A stretch of 52,778 nt of DNA from Commensalibacter communis (GCF_947179015.1 NZ_CAMXCM010000010.1:1-52778), one strand, 5' to 3'. Shown: positions 26,274 to 35,286, counted from the stretch's first letter. Numbers and translations are program-made. The notes: generated by a model from the sequence alone, not told the origin.

Positions 26274-27371
26274 CTATGAAGCAACCATTCGACAATAAGC
26301 CTCTATAAATTGTTCTGTTTCTTGTTCGTTATTATTCCAAGGCAAAGAAACACGAATACTATAGCCAGCCAAATGCTGTAATCCCATGGCGATTAACACA
26401 GGGGATTTTGCCACTTTACCCGAAGAGCAAGCCGATCCCGTCGACACGCAAAACCCTGCCATATCCAAGGCCATCAACTGTTGCTGGGCTGATTTCCCTT
26501 CGAATGCTAAACAAGACGTATTATCCAACCGCTTGGCACCCTCTCCACAAACCACAGCACCGTGTTTTTTCGCTGCTGCTTCAATCGCATCACGCATTTT
26601 AATAATAGCCGTTCGATCTTGAATATAAGAAGCCCTTACAGCTTCCGCCATTCCGACGATCATTGGTAGTGCTTGTGTCCCGCCTCTACGTCCTTGTTCT
26701 TGACCACCGCCAACAAACAAAGGATCTAATCGTTTAGCCCCTCTGATATTTCCTGATGCCAATAATAAAGCTCCAATTCCTTTAGGCCCACCCATTTTAT
26801 GAGCAGAAATCGCCAAGCTATCTGCGCCCAGTTCTGACAGATCAATTTTTATACGCCCTGCGGCCTGAACCGCATCGACATGCAGCAAAGCACCATAGTG
26901 ATGACACAGTTCCGCTGCTTCTTGGATAGGATGCAGTACGCCCGTTTCACTATTCGCCAGCATTAAGCAGACCAACGGTGGCGTTTCCGCCTGTTGGAGT
27001 GATTGCTCTAAAAAGCCCAGATCAACAATACCTTGCTGAGTCACGGGTAAAATGGTTTTAGGATAATCAATTTGACTGATTGCGGGATGTTCCGTTGCAC
27101 CAACCCATAGGGGGCGATCTTGCTTTTGTCCATGAATCGCCAAAATATCGGCTTCTGTTCCACCAGAGGTAAAGATACAATTTTGAACATCGCCACCGAA
27201 ATGATCTGCAACCACTTCACGTGCATCCTCGATCATATGATAACAACGCCGCCCCATCGCATGAACAGAAGAAGGGTTGCCCGTGATATGCAACGCTTTG
27301 ACCATCTCTGATATAACAGAATCTCGAACAGGTTCGCTGGCATTCGCGTCTAGATAAACAGGCTTATTCAT
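26274..27371 (-). CDS. Cysteine desulfurase (NifS-like), second copy
   Basis: 365 residues. Shows PVYLDANASEPVRDSVISEM, SGGTEADILAIHG, the PLP lysine in LAISAHKMGGPKGIGALLL and the catalytic Cys in VSTGSACSSGKVAKSP. It is clearly diverged from the neighbouring copy (YLDANASEP against YLDYQATTP), so it is not a recent duplicate. First gene of a likely four-gene operon (this gene, second desulfurase, ferredoxin, mnmA). One copy may serve Fe-S assembly and the other thiolation, which is inference. A 10-base inverted repeat lies in the divergent promoter region upstream. Confidence 0.95.
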   Translation of the reverse strand: MNKPVYLDANASEPVRDSVISEMVKALHITGNPSSVHAMGRRCYHMIEDAREVVADHFGGDVQNCIFTSGGTEADILAIHGQKQDRPLWVGATEHPAISQIDYPKTILPVTQQGIVDLGFLEQSLQQAETPPLVCLMLANSETGVLHPIQEAAELCHHYGALLHVDAVQAAGRIKIDLSELGADSLAISAHKMGGPKGIGALLLASGNIRGAKRLDPLFVGGGQEQGRRGGTQALPMIVGMAEAVRASYIQDRTAIIKMRDAIEAAAKKHGAVVCGEGAKRLDNTSCLAFEGKSAQQQLMALDMAGFCVSTGSACSSGKVAKSPVLIAMGLQHLAGYSIRVSLPWNNNEQETEQFIEAYCRMVAS

Positions 27372-27493
27372 TTTAAATCTTCAATATAGGAAAATGGTCA
27401 GTTAGTTTACAAAATTTACCAATATTTTCTCAAGGAAAAAAAGGATAATTTCATAACTTATTATAAAATGACAAAATAAGACGAATATTATGT

Positions 27494-27521
27494 AATTTAA
27501 TCACAGTGAGATGATTAAATT
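27494..27521. promoter_or_regulatory. 10-base inverted repeat in the divergent desulfurase/hydrolase promoter region
   Basis: AATTTAATCA (27494-27503) and TGATTAAATT (27512-27521) are exact complements separated by CAGTGAGA. It lies in the 256-base gap between the divergent cysteine desulfurase operon and the alpha/beta hydrolase. The spacing suits a dimeric DNA-binding protein that could control both directions. The regulator is unknown. Confidence 0.45.
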
Positions 27522-27627
27522 CTTTAAAAATGCTTTTCCTTTATATAAAATCGTTTTATAGAAGTAAGCTCTGTGATTATTTTCCAACAATCCAGTTTAT
27601 CATTATATCTAACTAACGGATAATTAT

Positions 27628-28290
27628 ATGCCAGAGGTAATGTTTGCAGGTCCTGCAGGTCGTCTTGAAGGGCGGTATCATCATTCTCATGAACCTAACG
27701 CCCCTCTTGCGTTAATTCTTCACCCACATCCCTTGCAAGGGGGAACGATGAACAATCGTATTACCTATACGATGTATCAAACGTTTCAAAATTTGGGTTT
27801 TTCTGTATTACGTTATAATTCTCGGGGGGTTGGACGCTCTCAGGGGGAATATGATGGTGGCATTGGTGAAATCTCTGACGCAGCCGCTGCGTTGGATTGG
27901 TTGCAAATGGCCAATACAAACTCCAATGAACTCTGGATCAGCGGATATTCCTTTGGTGCGTTCGTTGGGATGCAACTTTTGATGCGCCGCCCTGAAATCC
28001 AAGGCTGGATCAGCGTCGCTCCGCTTGCTAACCATTATGATTTTAACTTTTTGGCTCCTTGTCCTTGTGGTGGATTAATGATTGCAGGTGAAGCCGATAC
28101 AATAGTACCTGTTGGGGAAATCGATAAACTTGTTGAAAAGCTGAATGCACAAAAAGGCATTGATGTAGACTACCGTATCTTACCAAAAGCCAATCATATT
28201 TTTGCTAATGAAGCAGATAAAATTGGTCTAGCGATTGAAGAACATGTCCAGGACATCATTAAACAACGCAAAGAATCGCTACCAGATTAA
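27628..28290 (+). CDS. Alpha/beta hydrolase (COG2945-like)
   Basis: 220 residues. The oxyanion region LALILHPHPLQGGTMNNRIT, the strand-helix VLRYNSRGVGRSQGEYDGG, the nucleophile elbow ISGYSFGAFVGMQ (Ser), an acid in IAGEADTIVP and the late His in PKANHIFANEA complete a Ser-Asp-His hydrolase of about standard length. The substrate is unknown; related proteins are annotated as dienelactone-hydrolase-like. It is divergent from the sulfur operon and has a GGA ribosome site before the ATG. Confidence 0.9.
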   Translation: MPEVMFAGPAGRLEGRYHHSHEPNAPLALILHPHPLQGGTMNNRITYTMYQTFQNLGFSVLRYNSRGVGRSQGEYDGGIGEISDAAAALDWLQMANTNSNELWISGYSFGAFVGMQLLMRRPEIQGWISVAPLANHYDFNFLAPCPCGGLMIAGEADTIVPVGEIDKLVEKLNAQKGIDVDYRILPKANHIFANEADKIGLAIEEHVQDIIKQRKESLPD

Positions 28291-28297
28291 TATTTTT

Positions 28298-28334
28298 CGT
28301 CAAAGAGCGCCTTATTAAACAGCGTGCTTTGACG
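28298..28334 (+). terminator. Hairpin after the alpha/beta hydrolase (probable terminator)
   Basis: CGTCAAAG (28298-28305) pairs with CTTTGACG (28327-28334), with a further 4-base inner stem (GCGC with GCGT) around the loop. It starts seven bases after the hydrolase stop. A TATTTTT run precedes it and only a short T-run follows, so it may work in either direction. Confidence 0.5.
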
Positions 28335-28356
28335 ATTACTGTTTTACATTTCACGA

Positions 28357-28390
28357 GTAAATCAGTTGTTCAATGAAGAACTGATTTTAC
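28357..28390 (+). promoter_or_regulatory. Stem-loop in the 5' leader of the amino-acid permease gene
   Basis: GTAAATCAGTT (28357-28367) pairs with AACTGATTTTAC (28379-28390) with one bulged T; the stem continues after a G-G mismatch with 69-71/75-77 around an AAT loop. It ends 19 bases before the permease ATG, close enough to affect translation initiation, or it is a second terminator arm after the hydrolase. Confidence 0.35.
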
Positions 28391-28409
28391 CGCCAATTAA
28401 ATTTTAAGT

Positions 28410-29930
28410 ATGTCCCTTATTTCAAAACGTAAATCCCTTGAACAAATTACAAAAGAAGCGAACTCCCACGGTTTGCGTCGTTGTTTAGGCCCTTGGCGTC
28501 TTACCACCATTGGAGTAGGTGCCACAGTCGGTGCAGGGATTTTCGTTATGACAGGTACTGCCGCAGCTAATTTCGCAGGACCGGCTGTTGTATTATCTTT
28601 CATTATTGCCGCAATTGCTTGTCTCTTTACTGCACTTTCTTATGGTGAGCTTTCTTCTACAATCCCCGTTGCGGGGTCTGCATATAGTTATGCTTATACT
28701 TCATTAGGTGAAAAGTTTGCATGGGCAGTTGGATGGCTGTTACTGTTGGAGTATGGGATTTCAGCCGTTTCCGTAGCCTCTGGCTTTTCAAGTTACAGCG
28801 CCTCTTTGCTACAAGATTTTCATATTAACCTACCTTCCTTTATCCATCATCCGATGTTTCAACCATCACCCGAAGGATATGGCAAAGGAATTATGGTTAC
28901 CAAATCGATTGACTTGGTTGGTGCAATTTCGGTTATTATTGCTTCAATTGCCTTATTATTTGGTGTTTCAGAATCTACAACAATCAATGGAATTATCGTG
29001 ACATTAAAGGTTGGGATTTTAATATTATTTATTGCCATTGGAATTTTCTATATTAACCCTGTGAATTTAACCCCTTTTATCCCTGAATCAACAGGTACTA
29101 TGAATTTTGGGACAACAGGAATATTCAGAGCTGCATCGACCATATTTTTTGCTTATATTGGTTTTGAGGCCGTCTCTACCGCCGCATCAGAAGCAAGAAA
29201 ACCACAAACTGATATTCCTTTTGGCATTATTGCCTCCTTGGTTATATCCACTTTAATCTATATTGGGGTTGCTTTTGTTTTAGTCGGTGTCGTGCCTTAC
29301 AAACAATTAAATGTTTCCGATCCATTAGCGATTGCCACCAATTATATCAATATTCCATTCTTAACATGGACCTTGAAAATCAGCGCTGTTATTGGGCTAT
29401 GTTCTGTTATGTTGGTATTATTATATGGTCAAACCCGTATTTTTTTCATCATGGCGAAAGACGGATTATTACCCCCTGCATTTTGTAAATTACATTCTCG
29501 ATACAAAACGCCTTGGCTAGGCACGCTCATTTTAGGTATATGCGTTTCCGTTGCCACTGCTTTTTTGCCTATAGATATTATTAGCGATTTGGTCAGCCTT
29601 GGGACTGCCACTGCGTTTAGTATTGTATGCCTAACCGTTATCTGGCAACGGAATGCACATCCAGATTTACCACGTCCTTTTAAAGTACCTTTTGGAGGTT
29701 TTAAAATAAAAGGAGTATGGATTGGATATATTCCGTTGTTAGGCATTATGTGTTGTTTAACGATGATTGTTCCGCTATTGATTGATATGGTTGCATCTAT
29801 ATTTCATCATAATCCTATTCCAATGATTTTATTAGTTTCCTATGCATTGGTTGGTTTTTTTGGATATTACAGCTATGGTCGAAAGCATTCTGTACTAGGA
29901 AAGCAAATCCAATCATCTGATGAAACTTAG
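28410..29930 (+). CDS. APC-family amino acid permease (cationic amino acid transporter type)
   Basis: 506 residues, about 12-14 membrane helices. The first helix has the APC signature LTTIGVGATVGAGIFVMTG (unwound GAGIF region), followed by FIIAAIACLFTALSYGELSS and PVAGSAYSYAYTSLGE. Middle helix FFAYIGFEAVSTAASEARKP matches the family's FxxAYxGFE motif, and LYGQTRIFFIMAKDGLLPP comes near the end. It is a proton-coupled importer or exchanger of amino acids in the inner membrane; cationic or branched-chain substrates are typical of YfnA/CAT-type proteins. A hairpin lies just upstream of its start. Confidence 0.93.
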   Translation: MSLISKRKSLEQITKEANSHGLRRCLGPWRLTTIGVGATVGAGIFVMTGTAAANFAGPAVVLSFIIAAIACLFTALSYGELSSTIPVAGSAYSYAYTSLGEKFAWAVGWLLLLEYGISAVSVASGFSSYSASLLQDFHINLPSFIHHPMFQPSPEGYGKGIMVTKSIDLVGAISVIIASIALLFGVSESTTINGIIVTLKVGILILFIAIGIFYINPVNLTPFIPESTGTMNFGTTGIFRAASTIFFAYIGFEAVSTAASEARKPQTDIPFGIIASLVISTLIYIGVAFVLVGVVPYKQLNVSDPLAIATNYINIPFLTWTLKISAVIGLCSVMLVLLYGQTRIFFIMAKDGLLPPAFCKLHSRYKTPWLGTLILGICVSVATAFLPIDIISDLVSLGTATAFSIVCLTVIWQRNAHPDLPRPFKVPFGGFKIKGVWIGYIPLLGIMCCLTMIVPLLIDMVASIFHHNPIPMILLVSYALVGFFGYYSYGRKHSVLGKQIQSSDET

Positions 29931-30197
29931 TCCATATTTGTTCATAAGAATTATACAAAGTGCACAATTTATGCCATTGCATTCCAGTTATCATTGCTAT
30001 ACTTGAATAGAAATATTTTGTAATAATCCTGTTGGTTTTTACCATCGACTTATTTAGCTGTGTAAGATATCTCTAAAAATTTAGTATTCTCACCTGAGTT
30101 GAATAAAAAATAAAGAGTAAAAAAACTTTATATTTCATAGAATAAACAGTAATTTACTATTCTGACCCTATATACGATGAATTGAAACATAACGATT

Positions 30198-30692
30198 ATG
30201 ATCAAAAAATACCTGCCCTTTATCTCTTTATTATTGTTTTTCCCTTTGACGGCTAATGCAGTGCCTGCACCTGTTGCGATGCTGCCTTTGACAATTGAAA
30301 CGGCTATTAAGCAATTCACACCTCCTTACTGTCAAAATGGGTTACAAGGATTGGGCTCGGCAGTAGAAAAATGTTACGAAAATACCAAAGATACCAGTGT
30401 TACCATCGATATGTGCGTCTTAGGGGATATCACGATTGCCAAACTATTGATCCAAGATAAAAAAGCGGATCTTTCTGTATTAGATAGGAAACCTTCAGAA
30501 GTGATCGCTGATAAAAATATCCCAGTCAGTGGCACTGAATCTTATTTAAATTTTGCCTCTGTGGTTAAACGATTACAATTATTGGGCGATATGCCACGGT
30601 TTTATATCTATAATAGCCCACAAATCTTGGCTTATTTACAGCAAGGTGCTGATCCTGTTTATAAAGGTATTACCGAAGGATGTAAGAAATAA
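30198..30692 (+). CDS. Secreted protein of unknown family with four cysteines
   Basis: 164 residues. A signal peptide is visible (MIKKYLPFISLLLFFPLTAN, cleavage after ANA-V near residue 22). The mature part has four Cys (PYCQNG, VEKCYEN, DMCVLG, EGCKK), which could form two disulfides, and is otherwise mixed alpha with IAKLLIQDKKADLS and YLNFASVVKRLQLLGDM. I do not recognise the family. It follows a 267-base gap after the permease, in which no other gene was seen, and stands alone on the plus strand. Periplasmic or exported location is likely. Confidence 0.75.
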   Translation: MIKKYLPFISLLLFFPLTANAVPAPVAMLPLTIETAIKQFTPPYCQNGLQGLGSAVEKCYENTKDTSVTIDMCVLGDITIAKLLIQDKKADLSVLDRKPSEVIADKNIPVSGTESYLNFASVVKRLQLLGDMPRFYIYNSPQILAYLQQGADPVYKGITEGCKK

Positions 30693-30799
30693 CAAACATT
30701 ATATCGGTATGATAAAATTGAGACTATTTGTGGTTAAACGAAATAAAGTTGGCGTGGATTTAATATGAAATCAATGTAATAAAAATTCATAATATCTGA

Positions 30800-31059
30800 A
30801 GAGCAAATGGAGTTTATTTCAAATTCTTGAAAAAGGGACATGAAATTAATCATGATCTAATGCCCATTCTGTTCATGGGGTAATACGTCAAACCCGATGA
30901 CGTTGAGCCTACTTTTGCCTGAAAAAACATGATGGCGATGGATCAACATGCCCTAAAAATCATATTCTGGTATTATCTCTTATATTAATGATGAATCCTC
31001 ATTTTGGGGAAATCGAGCATGAGGGAATGTATGGTTCGATAAAAAAAATTATATTCTGA
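30800..31059 (+). pseudogene. Probable gene remnant with one stop and one frameshift
   Basis: In the 435-base gap between the secreted protein and the DUF4186 gene, the plus strand reads ANGVYFKFLKKGHEINHDLM, then PILFMG-TAA-YVKPDDVEPTFA-TGA; a shift in frame continues as AYFCLKKHDGDG, then HILVLSLILMMNPHFGEIEH and ends at TGA 31057-31059. The phrases look coding, but the reading needs one nonsense and one frameshift event. No family recognised. The remainder of the gap holds nothing I can name. Confidence 0.3.
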
Positions 31060-31127
31060 AATGCATTAACGCACTGATCCTTTCGACAAGGAAACTCCCC
31101 ACAAAATATAACAAGAAACTCGCAAAC

Positions 31128-31496
31128 ATGCCTCTTCCCTCACCTCATGATATTTTGAAACGATTACATAATTCTACTTTTCGGGCTCGTTTTACGTTAA
31201 AAGACAATGAACTTGCGTATCTAGATCAGCAAGGAATGGATAAAATTATGTCTCACGCGCATGATTTTATCGCGCAGCGACTTGCTCCAGCCGAGCCTAA
31301 AAATGATGGCAAGCAAACCCCTTGGAAAGGACATCCTGTCTTTATCGCCCAACACGCTACGGCAACTTGTTGTCGAGGATGCCTGCAAAAATGGTATCAG
31401 ATTGCTCAAAAACGTCCTTTGACCTCAGATGAGCAAACTTATATTCTATCCGTCATTCAATTATGGTTAATACAGGATTTACAAAAACACTCATAA
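31128..31496 (+). CDS. DUF4186 family protein
   Basis: 122 residues. The highly conserved family core is present: FRARFTLKDNELAYLDQQGM, then AHDFIAQRLAPAEPKNDGKQ and TPWKGHPVFIAQHATATCCR followed by GCLQKWYQI. The run of His and Cys in FIAQHATATCCRGC suggests a metal-binding or redox centre. No function is established for DUF4186. No signal peptide; cytoplasmic. It converges with the next gene, with four bases between the stops. Confidence 0.9.
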   Translation: MPLPSPHDILKRLHNSTFRARFTLKDNELAYLDQQGMDKIMSHAHDFIAQRLAPAEPKNDGKQTPWKGHPVFIAQHATATCCRGCLQKWYQIAQKRPLTSDEQTYILSVIQLWLIQDLQKHS

Positions 31497-31500
31497 AGCG

Positions 31501-32637
31501 TTAATGGGGTAATAATGTCCGCATTGCTTTTTGTAATTGCTGCTCTTCAGTAAAACACGCCACGCCACGTTGTCGACCAAGCCGACCCATTGCTTGACGT
31601 TCCTTTGAATATTCAATCATCCATGCCATCGCCTTTGCCAATTCTTGCACTGAGCCAGCAGGCACTAATAACCCCGTCTTTTTATGCTCTACTTGTTCAC
31701 GTGGGCCACGAATTGCGGTGCTTATGACGGGTAATTCCGACAACATTGCCTCGACAATAGACATAGGTAACCCTTCGAAATGACTGGGTAGCACAAAAAC
31801 ATCCGCCGCTTTCATCAATTGGTCAATATCGTCTCTGTATCCCCATAAACGAAGCTGATCACCTAATTTTTCTTTGGCGGTGTCAAATGCACGATCTAAC
31901 GCATGTCCATGATCGGAAGATAATCTTTCCCCAACAATCCATAGTTCGATATTCATATTTCGTGCAGCAAGTGCCATAAATGCTGCTAATAATTCAGGAT
32001 ATCCTTTGTGACGCACTAAGCGAGAAACAATTAGAAACACTGTTTTATCGTCATCAATCCCAATCTCTAGACGTATTGCAGAACGAATGGTTGAATCTGG
32101 TGCAAATTTCACAGGATCTCTGCCATTCCCAATATAAACAGGTTGTGAATGTATTCTTAATTTTTTAGCATCTTTGGCTTCTTCGGCAGAAACCGTCATA
32201 TATAAATCAGTAATTTGTCCAGCAGACCATTCCAAAGCAAACGATAATCCGCGTCTGATCCAAGATTTAACCCCTTGTCCTGCTTGATTAAATAAATAAC
32301 CATGACATGTATAAGCAATGATCGGCGTACCACAGAAAAACGCTGCCAGTCTGGTCAAAAAACCACTAATAGGCATATGTGCGTGAACAATATCAGGCTT
32401 TTCCTGTTTTATAATTTTATAAATCGCCCATAGTGCCTTTATTTGACCGATGGGCGCATAGGAACGAATAAAGGGCACTGTCTGAATGTCAAAACCCTCT
32501 TGCCGAACCTTGGTTAACAAATCCCCTTCTGCACAAACGCCAATGACCTCATGTCCTTGTGCTTTTAAACCGCGCATCAAGGGCAGTAGGAACTGATATA
32601 ATGAAAAATCAACATTAGTGACTTCAAGAATTTTCAT
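31501..32637 (-). CDS. Glycosyltransferase family 4
   Basis: 378 residues, GT-B fold. N-terminal half: KAQGHEVIGVCAEGDLL and IVHAHMPISGFLTRLAAFF. C-terminal donor domain: TVFLIVSRLVRHKGYPELLAAF, then LWGYRDDIDQLMKAADVFVLPSH with the following FEGLPMSIVEAMLSELPVIST, the E-x7-E motif of retaining GT4 enzymes. It probably adds a sugar to lipid-linked polysaccharide. It lies nine bases after the heparinase-like gene, so they are likely coupled in a surface-polysaccharide function. Confidence 0.92.
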   Translation of the reverse strand: MKILEVTNVDFSLYQFLLPLMRGLKAQGHEVIGVCAEGDLLTKVRQEGFDIQTVPFIRSYAPIGQIKALWAIYKIIKQEKPDIVHAHMPISGFLTRLAAFFCGTPIIAYTCHGYLFNQAGQGVKSWIRRGLSFALEWSAGQITDLYMTVSAEEAKDAKKLRIHSQPVYIGNGRDPVKFAPDSTIRSAIRLEIGIDDDKTVFLIVSRLVRHKGYPELLAAFMALAARNMNIELWIVGERLSSDHGHALDRAFDTAKEKLGDQLRLWGYRDDIDQLMKAADVFVLPSHFEGLPMSIVEAMLSELPVISTAIRGPREQVEHKKTGLLVPAGSVQELAKAMAWMIEYSKERQAMGRLGRQRGVACFTEEQQLQKAMRTLLPH

Positions 32638-32646
32638 AATGACAAT

Positions 32647-34572
32647 CTATAATTTACGGTGCAACGCCCAGCGAACAATTTGCGGTGCATCAACTTCTTC
32701 TATGGGGTTATCCGTTTCAAGAGCGTGCTTTTCTTTTTCGTGATTCTCTGTCGGCTCTGATATTACCGTTTCTTGCGGCACAGTTGTTTCAAGCACTGTT
32801 TCAGAATGTAAAGCAGGATCGCTTTCCTGCCAACTTCCTTGATCATTGTTTTTATTATGAAAAATAGCCACATAATCTGAACTTTCCTCTGGTTGTTCAG
32901 CCAATACCGTTTGAGTATCGACTTCGTGTGTTTCATCTGTCTTGGATAATAATTCTGTTTGAACAGAAACGACCTCATCCTTATTTTTCTTCTCTGGAAC
33001 CGTTACATATAACACAATTTGTTTGCTTAATACACGGCTACCACTACCAAAATAAACACTTTCTTCTATTCTTGCATTTGCACCAGAAAACCGAAACCAC
33101 CAAATTTGTCGACCTTCATGAGGATTATTGGCCATTAATGCATAAACATGCTCGGGCTTACCATTGACAAACTCAATAAAATCCTCTTCAACGACAATAG
33201 AAGGATGAAGATGAAAACGCACCATAAAAGGATATTGTTGAGGGCCGTCGATACGCTCTTCGCCTTTCAAGATTTGACCATTTGACGATAAATAAATAAT
33301 TCGCTGATAAATAACACCATAACGTTTTAACCAGCCATTATGCCCCATCTCTAGAAGATGTGCACCCTCCTCTATATGGTGTTTAGCAACGGCTTCGAAA
33401 TGAGAGGCCACTTTGCCCTGCACGAATTCTACTGAATCCGTGCCATTCAAATCAAGTACAGAATGCGCAGCGGTACATCCCAAAATTGATCGCCATGTTT
33501 TGGTTTCACCCGCCCCACAATTGACAAAAACACGCTGTTTACCTACCGAGAATTCTAAAGAAAGACACCCTGCATGCTTACTTCTACGGCCAATGTCCGC
33601 AGGTGTTCCACTATCAACCAACAAAGTCGCCCTGTTGGCATAACAACGAATATATCCCCCTTTGGTCATATTGGTCATCGCAACGCGTTTTTGGGTTGCA
33701 TGAAATAAAATACGATCAATGGATTGCGGATTTGATTCGTTTGATCCATTAAATAGAGCCAGTCCACCATCACCATGGCGTAGTGCTCTTAATGCTCTGC
33801 TCAGATTATCCAAAGCACTAGTTAATTCATTGGGTGGTCGTTGTTTAGTAAGTTGATACATTAATTTGATTTCAACCAAATCTTGTAACACCATTAATTG
33901 GATTTCGGCGTTACGCTCTATATGAACACCATCTTCTAAAATTTGGTTGGCCAGCTCATTTTTTAAACATCGGGTTATTTTTACGGATAAATCAAATTGT
34001 TCTGGCAAGCACAATGAAACAGCCATGACCCCTTTCAACATCGCAAATGCATAATAGCTGCCTGCGGTTGGAGGTAACATGGCTGTTATATAACGCCCTT
34101 CTATTAGAACACGATGCATGAATTGCCGTTTAAATGCCTCATCTGCCGAGGAGGCAAAAAAATCATAATGACCCAGCCAATTTATTAGTCGCTTTCCTAA
34201 AATATCGCTACGATAAGCAACCTTATGCTGAGTATTGGGTGGACGGCTCATCCAATCAACGATTAAAGCACGTGCGCATAATCTGGCATTATCAGTGCCA
34301 AATTCCCGTAAATCACGTAACCAAGAAAAATCGTAAATCTTGCATAACCCATCAACAGGAATATTTTGCTTACCCCACAATCCTGGCTGCAAAGGGATGA
34401 TATAATCTTTGTAGATCAATTCCCCTTTGGTCAGATGCATTCCATAAATGGAATTTCCATTCCATAAATCACGCAAGAAATAGGCTGGATTTAACGGGAG
34501 TTTACCATAACCAACGGGGGGCAAACGTGCCAAAGACAGCCGCATTTTTCGTAGCATGCTTTGTAAAGCCAT
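32647..34572 (-). CDS. Heparinase II/III family protein with acidic C-terminal insert
   Basis: 641 residues. An alpha/alpha toroid part includes WLRDLREFGTDNARLCARAL and WMSRPPN, then ERNAEIQLMVLQDLVEIKLM; the beta part includes GDGGLALFNGSNES, GYIRCYANRATLLVDSGTP and LSLEFSVGKQRVFVNCGAGE, followed by the family's H-x-VLDLNGTDS. These are the features of heparinase II/III-like polysaccharide lyases or degraders. Residues about 535-630 are an acidic, Thr/Glu-rich low-complexity insert before a family-like end VRWALHRKL, which is unusual. No signal peptide is evident. It is downstream of rpe (42-base gap) and just before a GT4 gene; AGG lies before the ATG. Confidence 0.88.
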   Translation of the reverse strand: MALQSMLRKMRLSLARLPPVGYGKLPLNPAYFLRDLWNGNSIYGMHLTKGELIYKDYIIPLQPGLWGKQNIPVDGLCKIYDFSWLRDLREFGTDNARLCARALIVDWMSRPPNTQHKVAYRSDILGKRLINWLGHYDFFASSADEAFKRQFMHRVLIEGRYITAMLPPTAGSYYAFAMLKGVMAVSLCLPEQFDLSVKITRCLKNELANQILEDGVHIERNAEIQLMVLQDLVEIKLMYQLTKQRPPNELTSALDNLSRALRALRHGDGGLALFNGSNESNPQSIDRILFHATQKRVAMTNMTKGGYIRCYANRATLLVDSGTPADIGRRSKHAGCLSLEFSVGKQRVFVNCGAGETKTWRSILGCTAAHSVLDLNGTDSVEFVQGKVASHFEAVAKHHIEEGAHLLEMGHNGWLKRYGVIYQRIIYLSSNGQILKGEERIDGPQQYPFMVRFHLHPSIVVEEDFIEFVNGKPEHVYALMANNPHEGRQIWWFRFSGANARIEESVYFGSGSRVLSKQIVLYVTVPEKKNKDEVVSVQTELLSKTDETHEVDTQTVLAEQPEESSDYVAIFHNKNNDQGSWQESDPALHSETVLETTVPQETVISEPTENHEKEKHALETDNPIEEVDAPQIVRWALHRKL

Positions 34573-34614
34573 CCTGACCTGCCCCCTTCTTGTTCAACAG
34601 ATAATAAATAATTG

Positions 34615-35286
34615 TTATTTTCTATCTGTTCCACGCAATGCATTCATCGCTTGACGGTAATCTTTTTGACCATAAACCGATGTGCCAGCAATCAAAACAT
34701 CTGCCCCAGCCTTAATCACTAATGGTGCTGTTTCCTCTGTGATACCGCCATCAACACTGATACGAATATCCCGTCCTGTGGCATCAGCCATTTGGCGAAT
34801 TTGTTGTATTTTTGGCAGTTGGCTTGCAATAAACTTTTGCCCGCCAAAGCCTGGATTGACGGTCATAACTAAAATTGTATCCACCATATCCAAGACTTCA
34901 GAAATTGCCTGTGCTGGGGTTGACGGACATAATACAATCCCTGCTTTGATTCCAAAAGATTTGATTGTTTGTAACGTACGATGTGCGTGTGGACCTGCTT
35001 CGATATGGAATAAAATATGATCTGCCCCTGCCTTGGCAAAAGGCTCGATGAATAAATCGACAGGTTGAATCATTAAATGCACATCAAAAGGGAGTTTACT
35101 GTAAGGTCGCAACGCTTTGATAACCGAAGGACCAAACGTCATATTCGGCACAAAATGCCCATCCATAATATCCAAATGAATCCAATCCGCACCTTGTTCA
35201 TCAACGGCCTTGATTTCTTCACCAAAACGAGCAGCATCTGCAGAAAGGATACTTGGGGCAATGAGAGGAACGGCTAAAGCTGGCAT
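34615..35286 (-). CDS. rpe: Ribulose-phosphate 3-epimerase
   Basis: 223 residues, TIM barrel. Interconverts ribulose-5-phosphate and xylulose-5-phosphate in the pentose phosphate pathway. The motifs are complete: IAPSILSADAARFGEEI, then WIHLDIMDGHFVPNMTFGP with the metal-binding His-Asp, FDVHLMIQPVD, HIEAG, VMTVNPGFGGQKFI and the phosphate-binding SVDGGITEE with ADVLIAGTSVY. GGAG ribosome site before the ATG. Lies downstream of rsmB on the same strand (152-base gap) and upstream of the heparinase-like gene. Confidence 0.97.
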   Translation of the reverse strand: MPALAVPLIAPSILSADAARFGEEIKAVDEQGADWIHLDIMDGHFVPNMTFGPSVIKALRPYSKLPFDVHLMIQPVDLFIEPFAKAGADHILFHIEAGPHAHRTLQTIKSFGIKAGIVLCPSTPAQAISEVLDMVDTILVMTVNPGFGGQKFIASQLPKIQQIRQMADATGRDIRISVDGGITEETAPLVIKAGADVLIAGTSVYGQKDYRQAMNALRGTDRK

